This document shows, piece by piece, positions 19,133 to 28,280 of a DNA stretch of 64,000 bases (position 1 is its first letter; each line of letters begins with the position of its first letter). This DNA is from Niabella pedocola (GTDB taxonomy: Bacteria; Bacteroidota; Bacteroidia; Chitinophagales; Chitinophagaceae): NCBI RefSeq assembly GCF_021044425.1, contig NZ_JAJNEC010000005.1, positions 2,666,001 to 2,730,000 of the forward strand. Direction: 5' to 3'. Both the position numbers and the translations under genes were made by a program. The notes under the pieces are model-generated. The model saw only the letters and a program-made list of their open reading frames with translations, ran no database searches and was not told where the DNA came from.

Positions 19133-20158
19133 ATGCTCATGATAAAGCGCAGTTTTCTTTCTGGTATCCTGTTTCTTTGTGTTGTTGCCTGTTTTGGAGA
19201 CAACTACAGGAAAAATAAAAAGATCATCGTAGCGTATGTGACTTCATGGACAAAAACGCTTCCGGATCCCAGGTATGTAACGCATATAAATTATGCCTTT
19301 GGACATGTTACAGCAACTTTTGATGGGGTCCGGATCGATAACGAGCAACGGTTAAGAGAAATTGCTTCGCTCAAAACGGCCAATCCGCATTTGAAAATTC
19401 TGCTTTCAATAGGCGGCTGGGGAAGCGGAGGGTTTAGCGAAATGGCGGCCGATGCGGGCAACCGGGAAAAGTTTTCCAATGACTGCGCCCGCATTGTAAA
19501 GCAATTTGAGCTGGATGGTATCGACATCGATTGGGAGTATCCCACCAGCAAAGCCGGTGGGATTTCAGCTACACAGGAAGACACCCGGAACTTTACATTG
19601 CTGATGAAACAGATCCGTAAATCTATCGGAAGGAAAAAACTGCTGACACTGGCCTCCGTGATCAGCGGGCAGTATATTGATTTTGCGGCCATAAAAAACC
19701 TGGTAAATTTTGTTAATATCATGGCTTACGATGCCGGAAGGCCACCGAAACACCATGCAGCACTTTACCGGTCGGCAATGACCGGCTGGGCATCCGGCGA
19801 GGAAGCTGTTAACGCACATAAACTGGCTGGCATGCCATCTGCCAAACTGGTGCTGGGCATTCCCCTGTATGGAAGAGGAAATAAAACAGACATTAAAGAG
19901 TTTGTACATTACCGCGATCTGGTAAAGCTGGAAGGCTTTATCAGCAAATGGGACTCTGTAGCGCAGGTGCCTTACCTGGTGAATGCCGCCGGCGAATTTG
20001 TGTGTTCGTTTGAATCGCCCGAATCCATTGCCATAAAAGGAAGTTTTATACGGGAAAAAGGATTACTGGGTGCTATGTATTGGGAGCACGCCGGAGATAC
20101 GGAGGACAATGTGTTGGGAAAGGCGATTTTCAGTTCGGTTGTAACGGGTGCGGATTAA
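19133..20158 (+). CDS. GH18-family chitinase-like lipoprotein
   Basis: A 341-residue GH18 protein. The N-terminus looks like a lipoprotein signal (LFLCVVACFG). The barrel carries LLSIGGWGSGGF and the catalytic DxxDxDxE motif as DGIDIDWEYP, with the acid Glu near residue 135, then IMAYDAG and a C-terminal YWEHAGD. It should hydrolyse chitin or related GlcNAc-beta-1,4 linkages. Two ATGs (19133, 19139) are possible. It is the last gene of the hydrolase operon and convergent with the AraC gene at 20218; the 59-base gap has no clear terminator. Confidence 0.9.
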   Translation: MLMIKRSFLSGILFLCVVACFGDNYRKNKKIIVAYVTSWTKTLPDPRYVTHINYAFGHVTATFDGVRIDNEQRLREIASLKTANPHLKILLSIGGWGSGGFSEMAADAGNREKFSNDCARIVKQFELDGIDIDWEYPTSKAGGISATQEDTRNFTLLMKQIRKSIGRKKLLTLASVISGQYIDFAAIKNLVNFVNIMAYDAGRPPKHHAALYRSAMTGWASGEEAVNAHKLAGMPSAKLVLGIPLYGRGNKTDIKEFVHYRDLVKLEGFISKWDSVAQVPYLVNAAGEFVCSFESPESIAIKGSFIREKGLLGAMYWEHAGDTEDNVLGKAIFSSVVTGAD

Positions 20159-20217
20159 CCCCGGTCACCTGCGTTTGAAGGGCGCTGCTTTTAAACGGCC
20201 GGTGTTCCTGAAGCGTT

Positions 20218-21219
20218 TTATACCCTTGCCTTCCGGATGGCCTTCGGTGTTACGTTCGTCCAGGATTTAAAGGCCTTTCTAAATGCCGTAAGATCGGAGT
20301 AGCCCAGGATATCGGAAATTTCGGATAATTTGATGGCCGGGTTTTGCATCAGTTGGAAGGCGATCTCTTTTCGTATGCTTCCGGCAATAACACGGAACGT
20401 GGTTTGCTCCTCCAGCAACCTGCGTTGCAAATGGCGAACGGTCATATTTAACGCAGCGGCTGCCTCTTCAACAGTGGGGATTCTTCCCTTGAACTGCATG
20501 AATAAAACCTGTTTTAAATTTTCTGTCGTGCTGTTAGAGGCCAGCAGTGCCTGTTTATCGGCCATAATGGAATTGAACAGCTCAAACATAGATTGATCGC
20601 TGGTAAGCAGCGGTGTTGCGATTGCCTCCTTACTAAGAATAATGCGGTTGGCCTCTTTATTAAAAAGCACCTCGCAGCCAAAGAACTCCCGGTATTCGGA
20701 AATATTCCGCATTTTATAGGCCAGCTCGATGCGCAACGGCACGATCCGTTTTCCAGCCAACGCGCTACAGGTATTCGTAACTGCGGCAAATAAAAAATCA
20801 TTGGCATGCCGGGCCGGTTCCGGATATTTCATCAGCCACATCTGGTGCTGTGCAATCTCCAGGGTGGCCACGTCATGAACAGTGTACCGGTATTCAACCA
20901 TCGGCGAAGCCATGGGACCGTAGCGGCATAACATCCGGATACACTGGTCAATGTCTTTACAGCTTTGGATCAGAAAACCAATCATCCCATGCAGCAGTTT
21001 GTCGGTACCCATGCCTACATGCAGGCCAATCAACGGGTCTTCCGACAGCTTGAACAGCGGTACCCATATAAGCGCTGCTTTCTCCCATTCAACCATATGT
21101 TCTGAGTCGCTGATCTCTTCGGGACGGATACCCGACAGCTGGCAAAGAGTGTCAAAAGCAGCTCCGAATGAAGCAGCCGTTTGAAAAATAGTGCGAATAA
21201 CCGTTCCCTGTAAGGCCAT
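20218..21219 (-). CDS. AraC-family regulator (arabinose-binding-like N-domain)
   Basis: A 333-residue cytoplasmic regulator. The N-terminal about 190 residues fit the Arabinose_bd-type domain seen in OruR/ArgR-like AraC regulators; the C-terminal about 100 residues hold the two AraC helix-turn-helix units (EEAAAALNMTVRHLQRRL and LSEISDILGYSDLTAFRKAF). It diverges from the membrane-protein gene at 21305 across an 85-base gap, so that gene is its likely target. The ligand is unknown. Confidence 0.9.
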   Translation of the reverse strand: MALQGTVIRTIFQTAASFGAAFDTLCQLSGIRPEEISDSEHMVEWEKAALIWVPLFKLSEDPLIGLHVGMGTDKLLHGMIGFLIQSCKDIDQCIRMLCRYGPMASPMVEYRYTVHDVATLEIAQHQMWLMKYPEPARHANDFLFAAVTNTCSALAGKRIVPLRIELAYKMRNISEYREFFGCEVLFNKEANRIILSKEAIATPLLTSDQSMFELFNSIMADKQALLASNSTTENLKQVLFMQFKGRIPTVEEAAAALNMTVRHLQRRLLEEQTTFRVIAGSIRKEIAFQLMQNPAIKLSEISDILGYSDLTAFRKAFKSWTNVTPKAIRKARV

Positions 21220-21304
21220 GGCGTAAAATATATCATTTCAGGCAGAAAATATCCTTTTTTCCGCCTGTGCAACGATGGTACTTTGTGGTATCAATTACAA
21301 AATT

Positions 21305-21955
21305 ATGAAATCAGTTAAAAACAAGTTTTTAAAAAAGTGGGTAGCAGGCAATATCGCCGTTTATACCGGTGCGCTGGGGTTACTGCATCCGCTTATTGCG
21401 CACGGGCTTACCGGCGATCATGACCGGTTGTTAAGCACACCGCAGTTCATCATGCATACCCTGTCTTTATTTGTATTTGTAGCCTTTCTGGCAAGGATGC
21501 AGCGCAGCACGTTCCAGGTGGTCGGGAAACAGCAGCCGCCCGCCGGCATCTGGCCGTTTTTATTGATTGCGCCCTGGGCATTCTGGCTGGGCTATTATAC
21601 CCTGTTTGTGCCCTTCGACATATTGTTTATGTTCCTGTCCATCGGAATGATCAACGCCCTGCAATTGAAACCACTGGTTAAGGCTCCGGCAAAATGGGTA
21701 TGGCAATGTATGCTGGGCTATCTGCTGGCAGCAGTAGCGGGTATTGTTGTAGGCCTGGGCGGTTATCTGCTTTATTATAAACAGCTTCCGGGCATTGCGA
21801 GGGATTTGGCTACCTGGCTCTCCATCAGCATTCCTGCGGGGCTCGTAGTGGCGTATTATTTCAGGTATATATGGTCCCTCCAGCTTCTGCTTCCCGGTGA
21901 GGAAGAGCCTGGCAGGCGCCCTGATCCAAAAGTAACATGCGCAGAAATGGCGTAG
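21305..21955 (+). CDS. Unrecognised multi-pass membrane protein
   Basis: A 216-residue integral membrane protein with about six hydrophobic segments, including LGLLHPLIAHGL, FIMHTLSLFVFVAFLA, WPFLLIAPWAFWLGYYTLFV, MLGYLLAAVAGIVVGLGGYLL and ISIPAGLVVAYYF. No family is recognised. The ATG at 21305 is preferred over an upstream TTG-type start at 21275. It is divergent from the AraC regulator and followed after 36 bases by a lipoprotein gene, so the three probably form a small regulated unit. Confidence 0.75.
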   Translation: MKSVKNKFLKKWVAGNIAVYTGALGLLHPLIAHGLTGDHDRLLSTPQFIMHTLSLFVFVAFLARMQRSTFQVVGKQQPPAGIWPFLLIAPWAFWLGYYTLFVPFDILFMFLSIGMINALQLKPLVKAPAKWVWQCMLGYLLAAVAGIVVGLGGYLLYYKQLPGIARDLATWLSISIPAGLVVAYYFRYIWSLQLLLPGEEEPGRRPDPKVTCAEMA

Positions 21956-21991
21956 GTCTCCCGGCGCCATGCACATTAAAAAACAACATCA

Positions 21992-22753
21992 ATGAAACAA
22001 ACTATATATGGAGTATTGCTGCTATTTATCTGCAGCACTGTTTTTGCCGCCTGTAGCAAAGATGATCCGGGAAAAAATATACCGGAAGTACCCGGAGCCA
22101 AAGGTGGGGTGAGCGGGGTTGTTACCGACAACCGGAACGTTCCGGTAAAAGACGCCCGCATCACCGTTGAACATACGGTATGGTATAACAGCTATTTATT
22201 GAGCAGCAGCAACAACGAAGGGAAATACCAGGTGTCGTTGCCCGATGACCCAGCGGGCGACTGGACGGCCAAGGCCCAGCTCACCAGAACGGCTTACGGA
22301 CAAACTTATACGTTTGACCTGGCGCCGGATAAAACCGGAGCCTTTAATAAAACAAACGGCGCTATACGCAACTTTACATGGAAACTCAGTGGCCTGCGAC
22401 CCGGTGGTACGGGTTATTATGGCGCACATGTGGACCTGTACACGTTTGGTACAGATGTGGATCTTACAAAAGTAACATTATCCTTCACCCCCTTTCCGGG
22501 TGAACCCCGGTTGATTGACGGAACCACCGCCACCGCGTTTGAACGACCGGTAGAAGACGTGGCCGGAACTTTTATGGTAAAAGATGTGCCGGTTGGAAAA
22601 TATACCGTCAAGGCCGTTTACGCCGGCAAAAAACTATTACTCAATAACCGCCATACCGATGATAATAATGAAGAAAACAAGACCGTCGTTTTTGGCAAGA
22701 ACGGCTACCTGGGTGAAACCGAATACAATATTGCATTTTATGTGACCGAATAG
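21992..22753 (+). CDS. Lipoprotein with carboxypeptidase-regulatory-like domain
   Basis: A 253-residue lipoprotein (lipobox VFAACSKDD near residue 20). A CarboxypepD_reg-like beta-sandwich spans about 35-125 (GVSGVVTDNRNVPVKDARITVEHT). The second half has no recognised domain, though DVPVGKYTVKAVYAGKKLLL may be a further beta-sandwich. It lies downstream of the membrane protein and is followed by a strong terminator (22815-22894). No catalytic motif is evident. Confidence 0.8.
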   Translation: MKQTIYGVLLLFICSTVFAACSKDDPGKNIPEVPGAKGGVSGVVTDNRNVPVKDARITVEHTVWYNSYLLSSSNNEGKYQVSLPDDPAGDWTAKAQLTRTAYGQTYTFDLAPDKTGAFNKTNGAIRNFTWKLSGLRPGGTGYYGAHVDLYTFGTDVDLTKVTLSFTPFPGEPRLIDGTTATAFERPVEDVAGTFMVKDVPVGKYTVKAVYAGKKLLLNNRHTDDNNEENKTVVFGKNGYLGETEYNIAFYVTE

Positions 22754-22814
22754 ACATCGCAGCAACAGATCGTATTTGCCGCCGGTGTTGGGGCTGCCGC
22801 AACTATTCGCATAT

Positions 22815-22894
22815 GAGGCTGTATCCACAATTTGGATTCATTTAGAAGTTCCGGGACCGAATGGCAATGAAAATGGTGGATACAGCCTCTTTTT
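22815..22894 (+). terminator. Long-stem intrinsic terminator
   Basis: A perfect 14-bp inverted repeat, GAGGCTGTATCCAC (22815-22828) and GTGGATACAGCCTC (22876-22889), is followed at once by TTTTT. The 47-base loop has inner complementarity (TTCATT/AATGAA). It ends the 21305-22753 unit. The arm sequence resembles GAGGCTGTCTC-type terminators that I recall as common in this bacterial group. Confidence 0.75.
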
Positions 22895-23220
22895 GTTACA
22901 GGTGGGTGGCCGACATTGAATTTTGCATTGTCCTGTTTATGTTCAGCTCTCCGAAGCAGTCGAACCCGGGTGCGGCCGTTTTTTGAAACCCGGCCTGTAC
23001 ATAAAGCCCGGGATCGGTTTTGCTTTATTTCCTAAATTTACCGTAGCTAAAGGGTTGATTTTCCTGGTTCCGGTGACCAAAACAGCGGTTTGTGAACGGC
23101 TGGGGAGCGGGAAATTTTTAAGAAGGGCGTTCGTCAGCGGCTCCGCGAACGCGCTATTCTGTAAAATTAAATGCTTAACCAGGTTCTTTATGTATTTTTC
23201 CCGAAAATTGAAAGCGTTCA
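22895..23220. other. Gap before the TPR-LuxR regulator, no gene seen
   Basis: 326 bases without a supported gene; frames on both strands lack signal peptides, recognisable motifs or plausible starts. A 7-bp GC hairpin, GCGTTCG (23127-23133) with CGAACGC (23146-23152), is present. A TAAATTTA box near 23034 is one base off TAnnTTTG but lacks a well-placed -33 element. Confidence 0.4.
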
Positions 23221-24909
23221 ATGACGATTGTATACCTGAAGCGATGTGCTGCATACTATAAACGGGCCTGCTTGATACTACTGTTTTTGGGGTGTGGTAC
23301 TCCCATGCTTTTAAGCCAGTCAAAAAAAAACAAAGCGGCCTATGACCGAATCCAGGTACTAAATCGAACCGCAAAAAAACTTAACAGCGACTCCACCGCC
23401 CAGGCGCTGATCCTGGCGCATGAAGCCTACCTGCTGGCCGTAAAGGAAAACGACCGGTTCTGGCAGGCGCAAACCATGTTAACGCTTTCCGAGGGCTATT
23501 TATATGACGACAGTTACGACATGGCCCTGCAATATGCTTATGATGCATTGGATATCTTTCAGTCATTAAAGCATGAAACAGGTATTGCAGACACATACAC
23601 ATTGCTGGGCTGGATCTTCTACGATACGGAAAACGCCATTTTGTCGATGGACTTTCATCAAAAAGCCGCGAAACTGATCGCTGCCGGTACCGATGAAAAA
23701 AAGAAAGCGGTCGCATTAAATGCCATCGGGCTGGTGTACCAGATGATGAACAACAGCGACTCTGCCAAGATCTATTTTCAGAAAACCATTGCGATCTCCG
23801 AGGCACACAAAATAACGATTATCCAGGGCGCAGCATTGAATAACCTGGGTATCAGCGAAAACGCACTGGGGCAATACCCGCAGGCCATTATCCATTTTGA
23901 AAAGGCCATGGAAATAGAACAGATGGAGCATCTCCATAGTAAATTACCCCTGGCTGAAGTACAAAACCAGCTGGCCTATGCATACCTCAAACTCAACAAC
24001 TATGACAAGGCTGATTCGTTATTAAAAAGTGCGCGCAGTATTATTGATGCCTCCACCTCCAATACGCGGAAGGAGAAATTGTTAGACAACCTGCATACCT
24101 ATGCCCTGCTACACCAGGCCACCGGCAACTACCAGCGTGCTTTTGAATGCCTGCAGCAATATATTGCCATTAATAACGAAATCGTTTCCCGTAATAAAAC
24201 GGAAATGGTAGATGCCCTGCACCTGAGCCGGGAAACCCAAAACCGCGAAAAGCAGATCAATGAGCTGAGCGCCCAAAAAGAGCTGCGTTCCTTCCAGCGC
24301 AATGCACTGGCCGCCGGACTGGTGCTATTGGGGATCATCGGGTTTTTATTGTACAGCCGGCTACGCCGGAAACAGCAGCGCGATAAAGAACTGGAAGCCA
24401 TGAAACGGCTGCTGATCGAAAAAGAACTGGACAACACCCTGCACGAAAAAGAAGCACTCAACGATAAACTGGGATTTAAAGACCAGAACATAAAAAAATA
24501 TGCCCTGCTGCTGACCCGCAACGATGAATTGCTGAAAAACTTCATCCGGGAAACCGGCCACCTGATGACCACCGAGGAGGCTGATCTCAAAACCATGCCC
24601 AATGCTTACAGCAAGCTGGTAAAAAAATTCTTACAGGACCTGGAGCAACAGGCGAACGACAAAACACTGCATTTATCTTCGGACGATGCCCATGCCGATT
24701 TCTTCTTCAACCTGCTGCAAAAATACCCCGACCTTACCGAAAGCGAACGGAAGCTTTGCGCTCAGATCCGGCTGAATTTATCCTCAAAAGAGATTGCCGC
24801 GCTCAATAATATCTCCGTAAAATCGGTTGAAATGGCACGCTACCGGCTCAGAAAACATTTCGGATTGCAAAAAAATGAAGACCTCAATGCCTTTATAAGC
24901 TCATTTTAA
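23221..24909 (+). CDS. TPR-containing membrane regulator with LuxR-type HTH
   Basis: A 562-residue membrane regulator. Signal sequence at the N-terminus (LILLFLGCGTPMLLSQ), then about seven TPR repeats from about 70 to 330 (KAVALNAIGLVYQMMNNSDSAKIYFQ; GAALNNLGISENALGQYPQAIIHFEKA), one transmembrane segment at about 360-378, a long coiled coil (about 380-440) and a C-terminal LuxR/GerE-like HTH (LTESERKLCAQIRLNLSSKEIAALNN; KSVEMARYRLRKHFGL). The TPR part should sit in the periplasm, with the DNA-binding end in the cytoplasm. It is 203 bases upstream of, and co-oriented with, a SusC gene, so it is the probable regulator of the hydroxylysine/glycosidase locus. Confidence 0.85.
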   Translation: MTIVYLKRCAAYYKRACLILLFLGCGTPMLLSQSKKNKAAYDRIQVLNRTAKKLNSDSTAQALILAHEAYLLAVKENDRFWQAQTMLTLSEGYLYDDSYDMALQYAYDALDIFQSLKHETGIADTYTLLGWIFYDTENAILSMDFHQKAAKLIAAGTDEKKKAVALNAIGLVYQMMNNSDSAKIYFQKTIAISEAHKITIIQGAALNNLGISENALGQYPQAIIHFEKAMEIEQMEHLHSKLPLAEVQNQLAYAYLKLNNYDKADSLLKSARSIIDASTSNTRKEKLLDNLHTYALLHQATGNYQRAFECLQQYIAINNEIVSRNKTEMVDALHLSRETQNREKQINELSAQKELRSFQRNALAAGLVLLGIIGFLLYSRLRRKQQRDKELEAMKRLLIEKELDNTLHEKEALNDKLGFKDQNIKKYALLLTRNDELLKNFIRETGHLMTTEEADLKTMPNAYSKLVKKFLQDLEQQANDKTLHLSSDDAHADFFFNLLQKYPDLTESERKLCAQIRLNLSSKEIAALNNISVKSVEMARYRLRKHFGLQKNEDLNAFISSF

Positions 24910-24939
24910 AGGCATGATAACCAATTTGTTGAAATTGGT

Positions 24940-24978
24940 GTAGAGGCGATGTAGAGGTGCGTAGAGGGTCATGTAGAT
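24940..24978 (+). repeat. Phased direct repeats GTAGAGG upstream of SusC
   Basis: GTAGAGG occurs at 24940, 24951 and 24961 and a variant GTAGAT at 24973, i.e. spaced 11, 10 and 12 bases, about one helical turn. All copies face the same side of the helix. They lie between the TPR-LuxR regulator gene and the SusC gene and look like a multi-site operator, possibly for that regulator. Confidence 0.55.
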
Positions 24979-25000
24979 GTTAAAAATAATGGAAGGGCTT

Positions 25001-25026
25001 GCGTAAGCGCTAAGTTTAGCCTACGC
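25001..25026 (+). promoter_or_regulatory. Nested hairpin upstream of SusC
   Basis: GCTAA/TTAGC (25009-25013 with 25016-25020) is nested inside GCGTA/TACGC (25001-25005 with 25022-25026), giving a bulged 10-bp stem. No T-run follows. It may end the regulator transcript or be part of the SusC control region. Confidence 0.35.
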
Positions 25027-25112
25027 TAAAATGCACGGATTTTTGTTGGCCATAACAAAAGCAATGCATAGCCGCGTTTTTTAAAACCATTTTTAAAAAA
25101 CTATTATTTTTT

Positions 25113-28100
25113 ATGTTTATGACAAGATTGTTTGCCCGGCACAAAAGGCCATTCGCCCTTTGTTTGCTCTGTTTTTTATGCTCCTTTTTACATACGGTTG
25201 GGTATGCCCAATCTGGTCCCGTATCGGGTGTGGTACTGGATCCTGCCGGTGCGCCGGTGGCCGGAGCCAGTATCGTTGTAAAAGATGGTTTGGGTACCGC
25301 CGTTGCCGATGAGGGCGGACACTTCACCATTCAAACCACTGCAGCCAATGCCGTACTAGTGGTTACGGCTGTGGGATATACTTCCAGGGAAGTGGCTGCC
25401 ACAGGAAACCGCGCGGTTGAAATCACATTGGAGCTGGCTGCCAAGCAAATTGATGAAGTGGTGGTTATTGGTTACGGCACCCAGAAACGGGGCAACCTTA
25501 CCAGTGCTGTTTCTTCTGTAAAAGGAGACGTGATCAGCAAAATGGCCACCAACAACCCCATTAACGCTTTACAGGGAAGGGTAGCCGGCTTATCCGTTAC
25601 CAGCCCGGGCGGTAACCCGGGGCAGATGTCGGATGTGCGGTTAAGAGGCATCGGTACTTTTGGCGGTCATCAGCCCCTGTATATTATCGATGGGGTACCC
25701 GGTGATCCATATTATTTAAACAATAACGACATTGAGTCGATAGAAGTATTAAAAGACGGTGCTGCTGCATCCATTTATGGATCCAACAGTGCCAATGGAG
25801 TGGTGATCGTCACCACTAAAAAAGGAAAAAAAGGCGAACCGGTGATCGACTTCAGCAGTTATTACGGTCAGGTAAAACCCACGAATAAATATAAGCTGCT
25901 GGATGCCGAGGGCTATAAAAGTGTACACCGTATGATGTATGAAAATGCCGGCAATACCCAGTTACCTGCTTATATTACCACCAATACCGGGGTAAATACC
26001 AATTGGCAGGACCAGATCCAGCAAACGGGTACCGCACAAAATTATAATGTGGGTATCAGAGGCGGCGGTGAATTTATAAAATATGGGATCAGTGGTGATC
26101 TTACCGACGAAAAGGGTACGTTGATCGGCTCCAGTTTTGATAAAAAAACGATCCGTTCTACCAATGAGATCAAAAAGGGGATACTGACACTGGAAAATAA
26201 CCTGCTTTTTTCCAATACCAGATCCGAAGCCTATAAGTTTGATATCCGGGATGCCTATTTTCAATCGCCCCTGCTACCGGTAACGGACCCCGGCGAACCT
26301 TACGGGTATGGATTAACGGTGAACGGGTTGCCCAAGTTTCAAAACCCGGTGGGCTATGCGCATTATGTAGACGGGTATACCAAAACGCAATACTTTGCAG
26401 ATAACCTGAGGCTCCGGTTGCAATTGTTCAAAGGATTTAGCTATACCGCACAGCTGAATTATATCAGCGCCAACAGCTTTGATTATTCGCACCATCCGCC
26501 GTTCCGGGCCAATGCCAACGATCCGGCGGTATCTTATTCATATGTATACAACAGCCGCTCCAATTATAAAGAACAGCAAATGGAGCATTTGCTCAACTAT
26601 GACTGGAAAAAGGGCGATCACAGCCTCAAAGTACTGGCCGGTTATTCGGCGCAGCAAAAAACAAACGAATACCTGAGCGTAACGGCCGATGGCAAAACCA
26701 TTGTACGGTCGGTGGTAAACGGTTCCATCGTGGAAAAAGAAGTGGCGGGCGGTTTCTCCAACCCGGATTTTAATACCATCAATGCTGGTTTGGGCGGCAC
26801 ATTCGGCGCTTCCGGTTCCAATAATAAATATGTACGCCTTTCTACTTTCGGAAGGATTAACTATGACTATGCCGGTAAATACCTGGTACAGGCAAGTGTG
26901 CGGCGGGACGGTTCTTCCGTTTTTGGACAGAACAACCAGTTTGGAACCTTCCCTTCGGCCTCTGTGGGCTGGAACATGCACCAGGAATCCTTTTTAAAAA
27001 ACAGCCGGTGGCTGAATGTTTTAAAGCTCAGGGCCAGTTATGGCGAGTTGGGTAACGAAGGCGCCCTGGGGTATTACGATCACCAGGCCCTGATATCCAC
27101 GCTCAATACCTGGGCCGGCGGGTATGTACAGGGATCCGGAGCCACACCCTGGCCGGGATCTGCCAGCTACACCCTGCAAAACCGCGACCTGAAATGGGAA
27201 ACCAGCAAATCGACCAATATCGGCGCCGACTTTGCATTTCTGAACAATAAGCTTACCGGTTCTGTAAACTATTTCAATAACAAAACCGAAGGCCTGCTGA
27301 TCACCAAGGAGGTACCGCCATCTGCCGGTGTAAATGACCCCATCTTAAACGTGGGTACCATCTCCAATAAAGGTATTGAGCTGGAGCTAACCTACAATTA
27401 CGCGAAAAACGACTGGAATGTGGCTGTTACCGGATCGGTAACGCGTATTAAAAATGAAGTGATCAAACTGGCGCAATCCGATCAGACCTTATACGGAACA
27501 GGGCTGAAATTCGGAACTGACCATATTCCCACACAAACCAAAGAAGGCAACGAAATAGGCGCTTTTTATCTATACACGGCTGATGGCATTTTTCAATCCG
27601 ATGCAGAAGCGGCTGCTTACGTAAATAAAGATGGTGAACGATTACAGGCCGATGCAAAAGCGGGGGATGTAAAATTCCTGGATACCAATGGCGATGGCGT
27701 TATTGATGAAAAGGATAAAACCTACCAGGGATCCGGGTTTCCGAAAATGGAATATGGATTAAACCTGTCTGTTGGTTATAAGAGCTTTGATCTTACCGCC
27801 TTTTTCCAGGGCGTAAGCGGCAACAAGATCTACAACGGTTACCGTTTTGAGCTGGAAGGCATGGATGCCGGGCGTAACTTCCTTACCACTGCGTTAAATG
27901 CCTGGACGCCGCAAAACACCCATACTACGGTACCGCGTGCCGTACTGGGAGATCCTAATGGCAATAACCGCGAATCGACCCGCTTTTTGGAAAACGGGTC
28001 TTACCTGCGGATGAAGTTACTGCAGCTGGGATATTCGCTGCCCGCCACTGCGGCTCGTTTTGCCCGGTTGAACCGGTTGCGGATCTATGTAGCGGCACAA

Positions 28101-28235
28101 AACCTCTTTACCATTACGAAATACAGCGCCCTCGATCCGGAAGTGGGGGTGTTTAACCCGCTGAATACAGGAGTAGACCGTGCGCTGTATCCGCAAAATA
28201 AACGGTGGCTGGTAGGGCTCCAGATCGGTTTATAA
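25113..28235 (+). CDS. SusC/RagA-family TonB-dependent transporter (matrix locus)
   Basis: A 1040-residue outer-membrane TonB-dependent channel: signal peptide ending VGYAQ, carboxypeptidase-regulatory-like domain (VSGVVLDPAGAPVAGASIVVKD), DEVVVIGYGTQKRGNLTSAV, plug with IIDGVPGDPYYLNNNDIESI and VLKDGAAASIYGSNSANGV, and a barrel to the C-terminal aromatic-poor LVGLQIGL. An EF-hand-like loop (DTNGDGVIDEKD) lies near residue 855. It pairs with the SusD that follows by 45 bases. RagA-type members of this family can import peptides, which matters here because the downstream genes suggest a glycosylated-peptide or glyco-amino-acid substrate. Confidence 0.95.
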   Translation: MFMTRLFARHKRPFALCLLCFLCSFLHTVGYAQSGPVSGVVLDPAGAPVAGASIVVKDGLGTAVADEGGHFTIQTTAANAVLVVTAVGYTSREVAATGNRAVEITLELAAKQIDEVVVIGYGTQKRGNLTSAVSSVKGDVISKMATNNPINALQGRVAGLSVTSPGGNPGQMSDVRLRGIGTFGGHQPLYIIDGVPGDPYYLNNNDIESIEVLKDGAAASIYGSNSANGVVIVTTKKGKKGEPVIDFSSYYGQVKPTNKYKLLDAEGYKSVHRMMYENAGNTQLPAYITTNTGVNTNWQDQIQQTGTAQNYNVGIRGGGEFIKYGISGDLTDEKGTLIGSSFDKKTIRSTNEIKKGILTLENNLLFSNTRSEAYKFDIRDAYFQSPLLPVTDPGEPYGYGLTVNGLPKFQNPVGYAHYVDGYTKTQYFADNLRLRLQLFKGFSYTAQLNYISANSFDYSHHPPFRANANDPAVSYSYVYNSRSNYKEQQMEHLLNYDWKKGDHSLKVLAGYSAQQKTNEYLSVTADGKTIVRSVVNGSIVEKEVAGGFSNPDFNTINAGLGGTFGASGSNNKYVRLSTFGRINYDYAGKYLVQASVRRDGSSVFGQNNQFGTFPSASVGWNMHQESFLKNSRWLNVLKLRASYGELGNEGALGYYDHQALISTLNTWAGGYVQGSGATPWPGSASYTLQNRDLKWETSKSTNIGADFAFLNNKLTGSVNYFNNKTEGLLITKEVPPSAGVNDPILNVGTISNKGIELELTYNYAKNDWNVAVTGSVTRIKNEVIKLAQSDQTLYGTGLKFGTDHIPTQTKEGNEIGAFYLYTADGIFQSDAEAAAYVNKDGERLQADAKAGDVKFLDTNGDGVIDEKDKTYQGSGFPKMEYGLNLSVGYKSFDLTAFFQGVSGNKIYNGYRFELEGMDAGRNFLTTALNAWTPQNTHTTVPRAVLGDPNGNNRESTRFLENGSYLRMKLLQLGYSLPATAARFARLNRLRIYVAAQNLFTITKYSALDPEVGVFNPLNTGVDRALYPQNKRWLVGLQIGL

Positions 28236-28280
28236 AGCAGCAATCTTTTAATAGCAGAAAATCAACGTAAAAATATTCAG

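Noticed and set aside
22923..23374. Open frames of about 110-140 codons on both strands around the gap before the TPR-LuxR gene
   Set aside because: Low-complexity reading, no motifs, and the longer one overlaps the real regulator start; the gap shows terminator and promoter-type sequence instead.
24940..24978. CRISPR-like array
   Set aside because: The repeats are only 7 bases with 3-5-base spacers and no cas genes are present; an operator array is the better reading.
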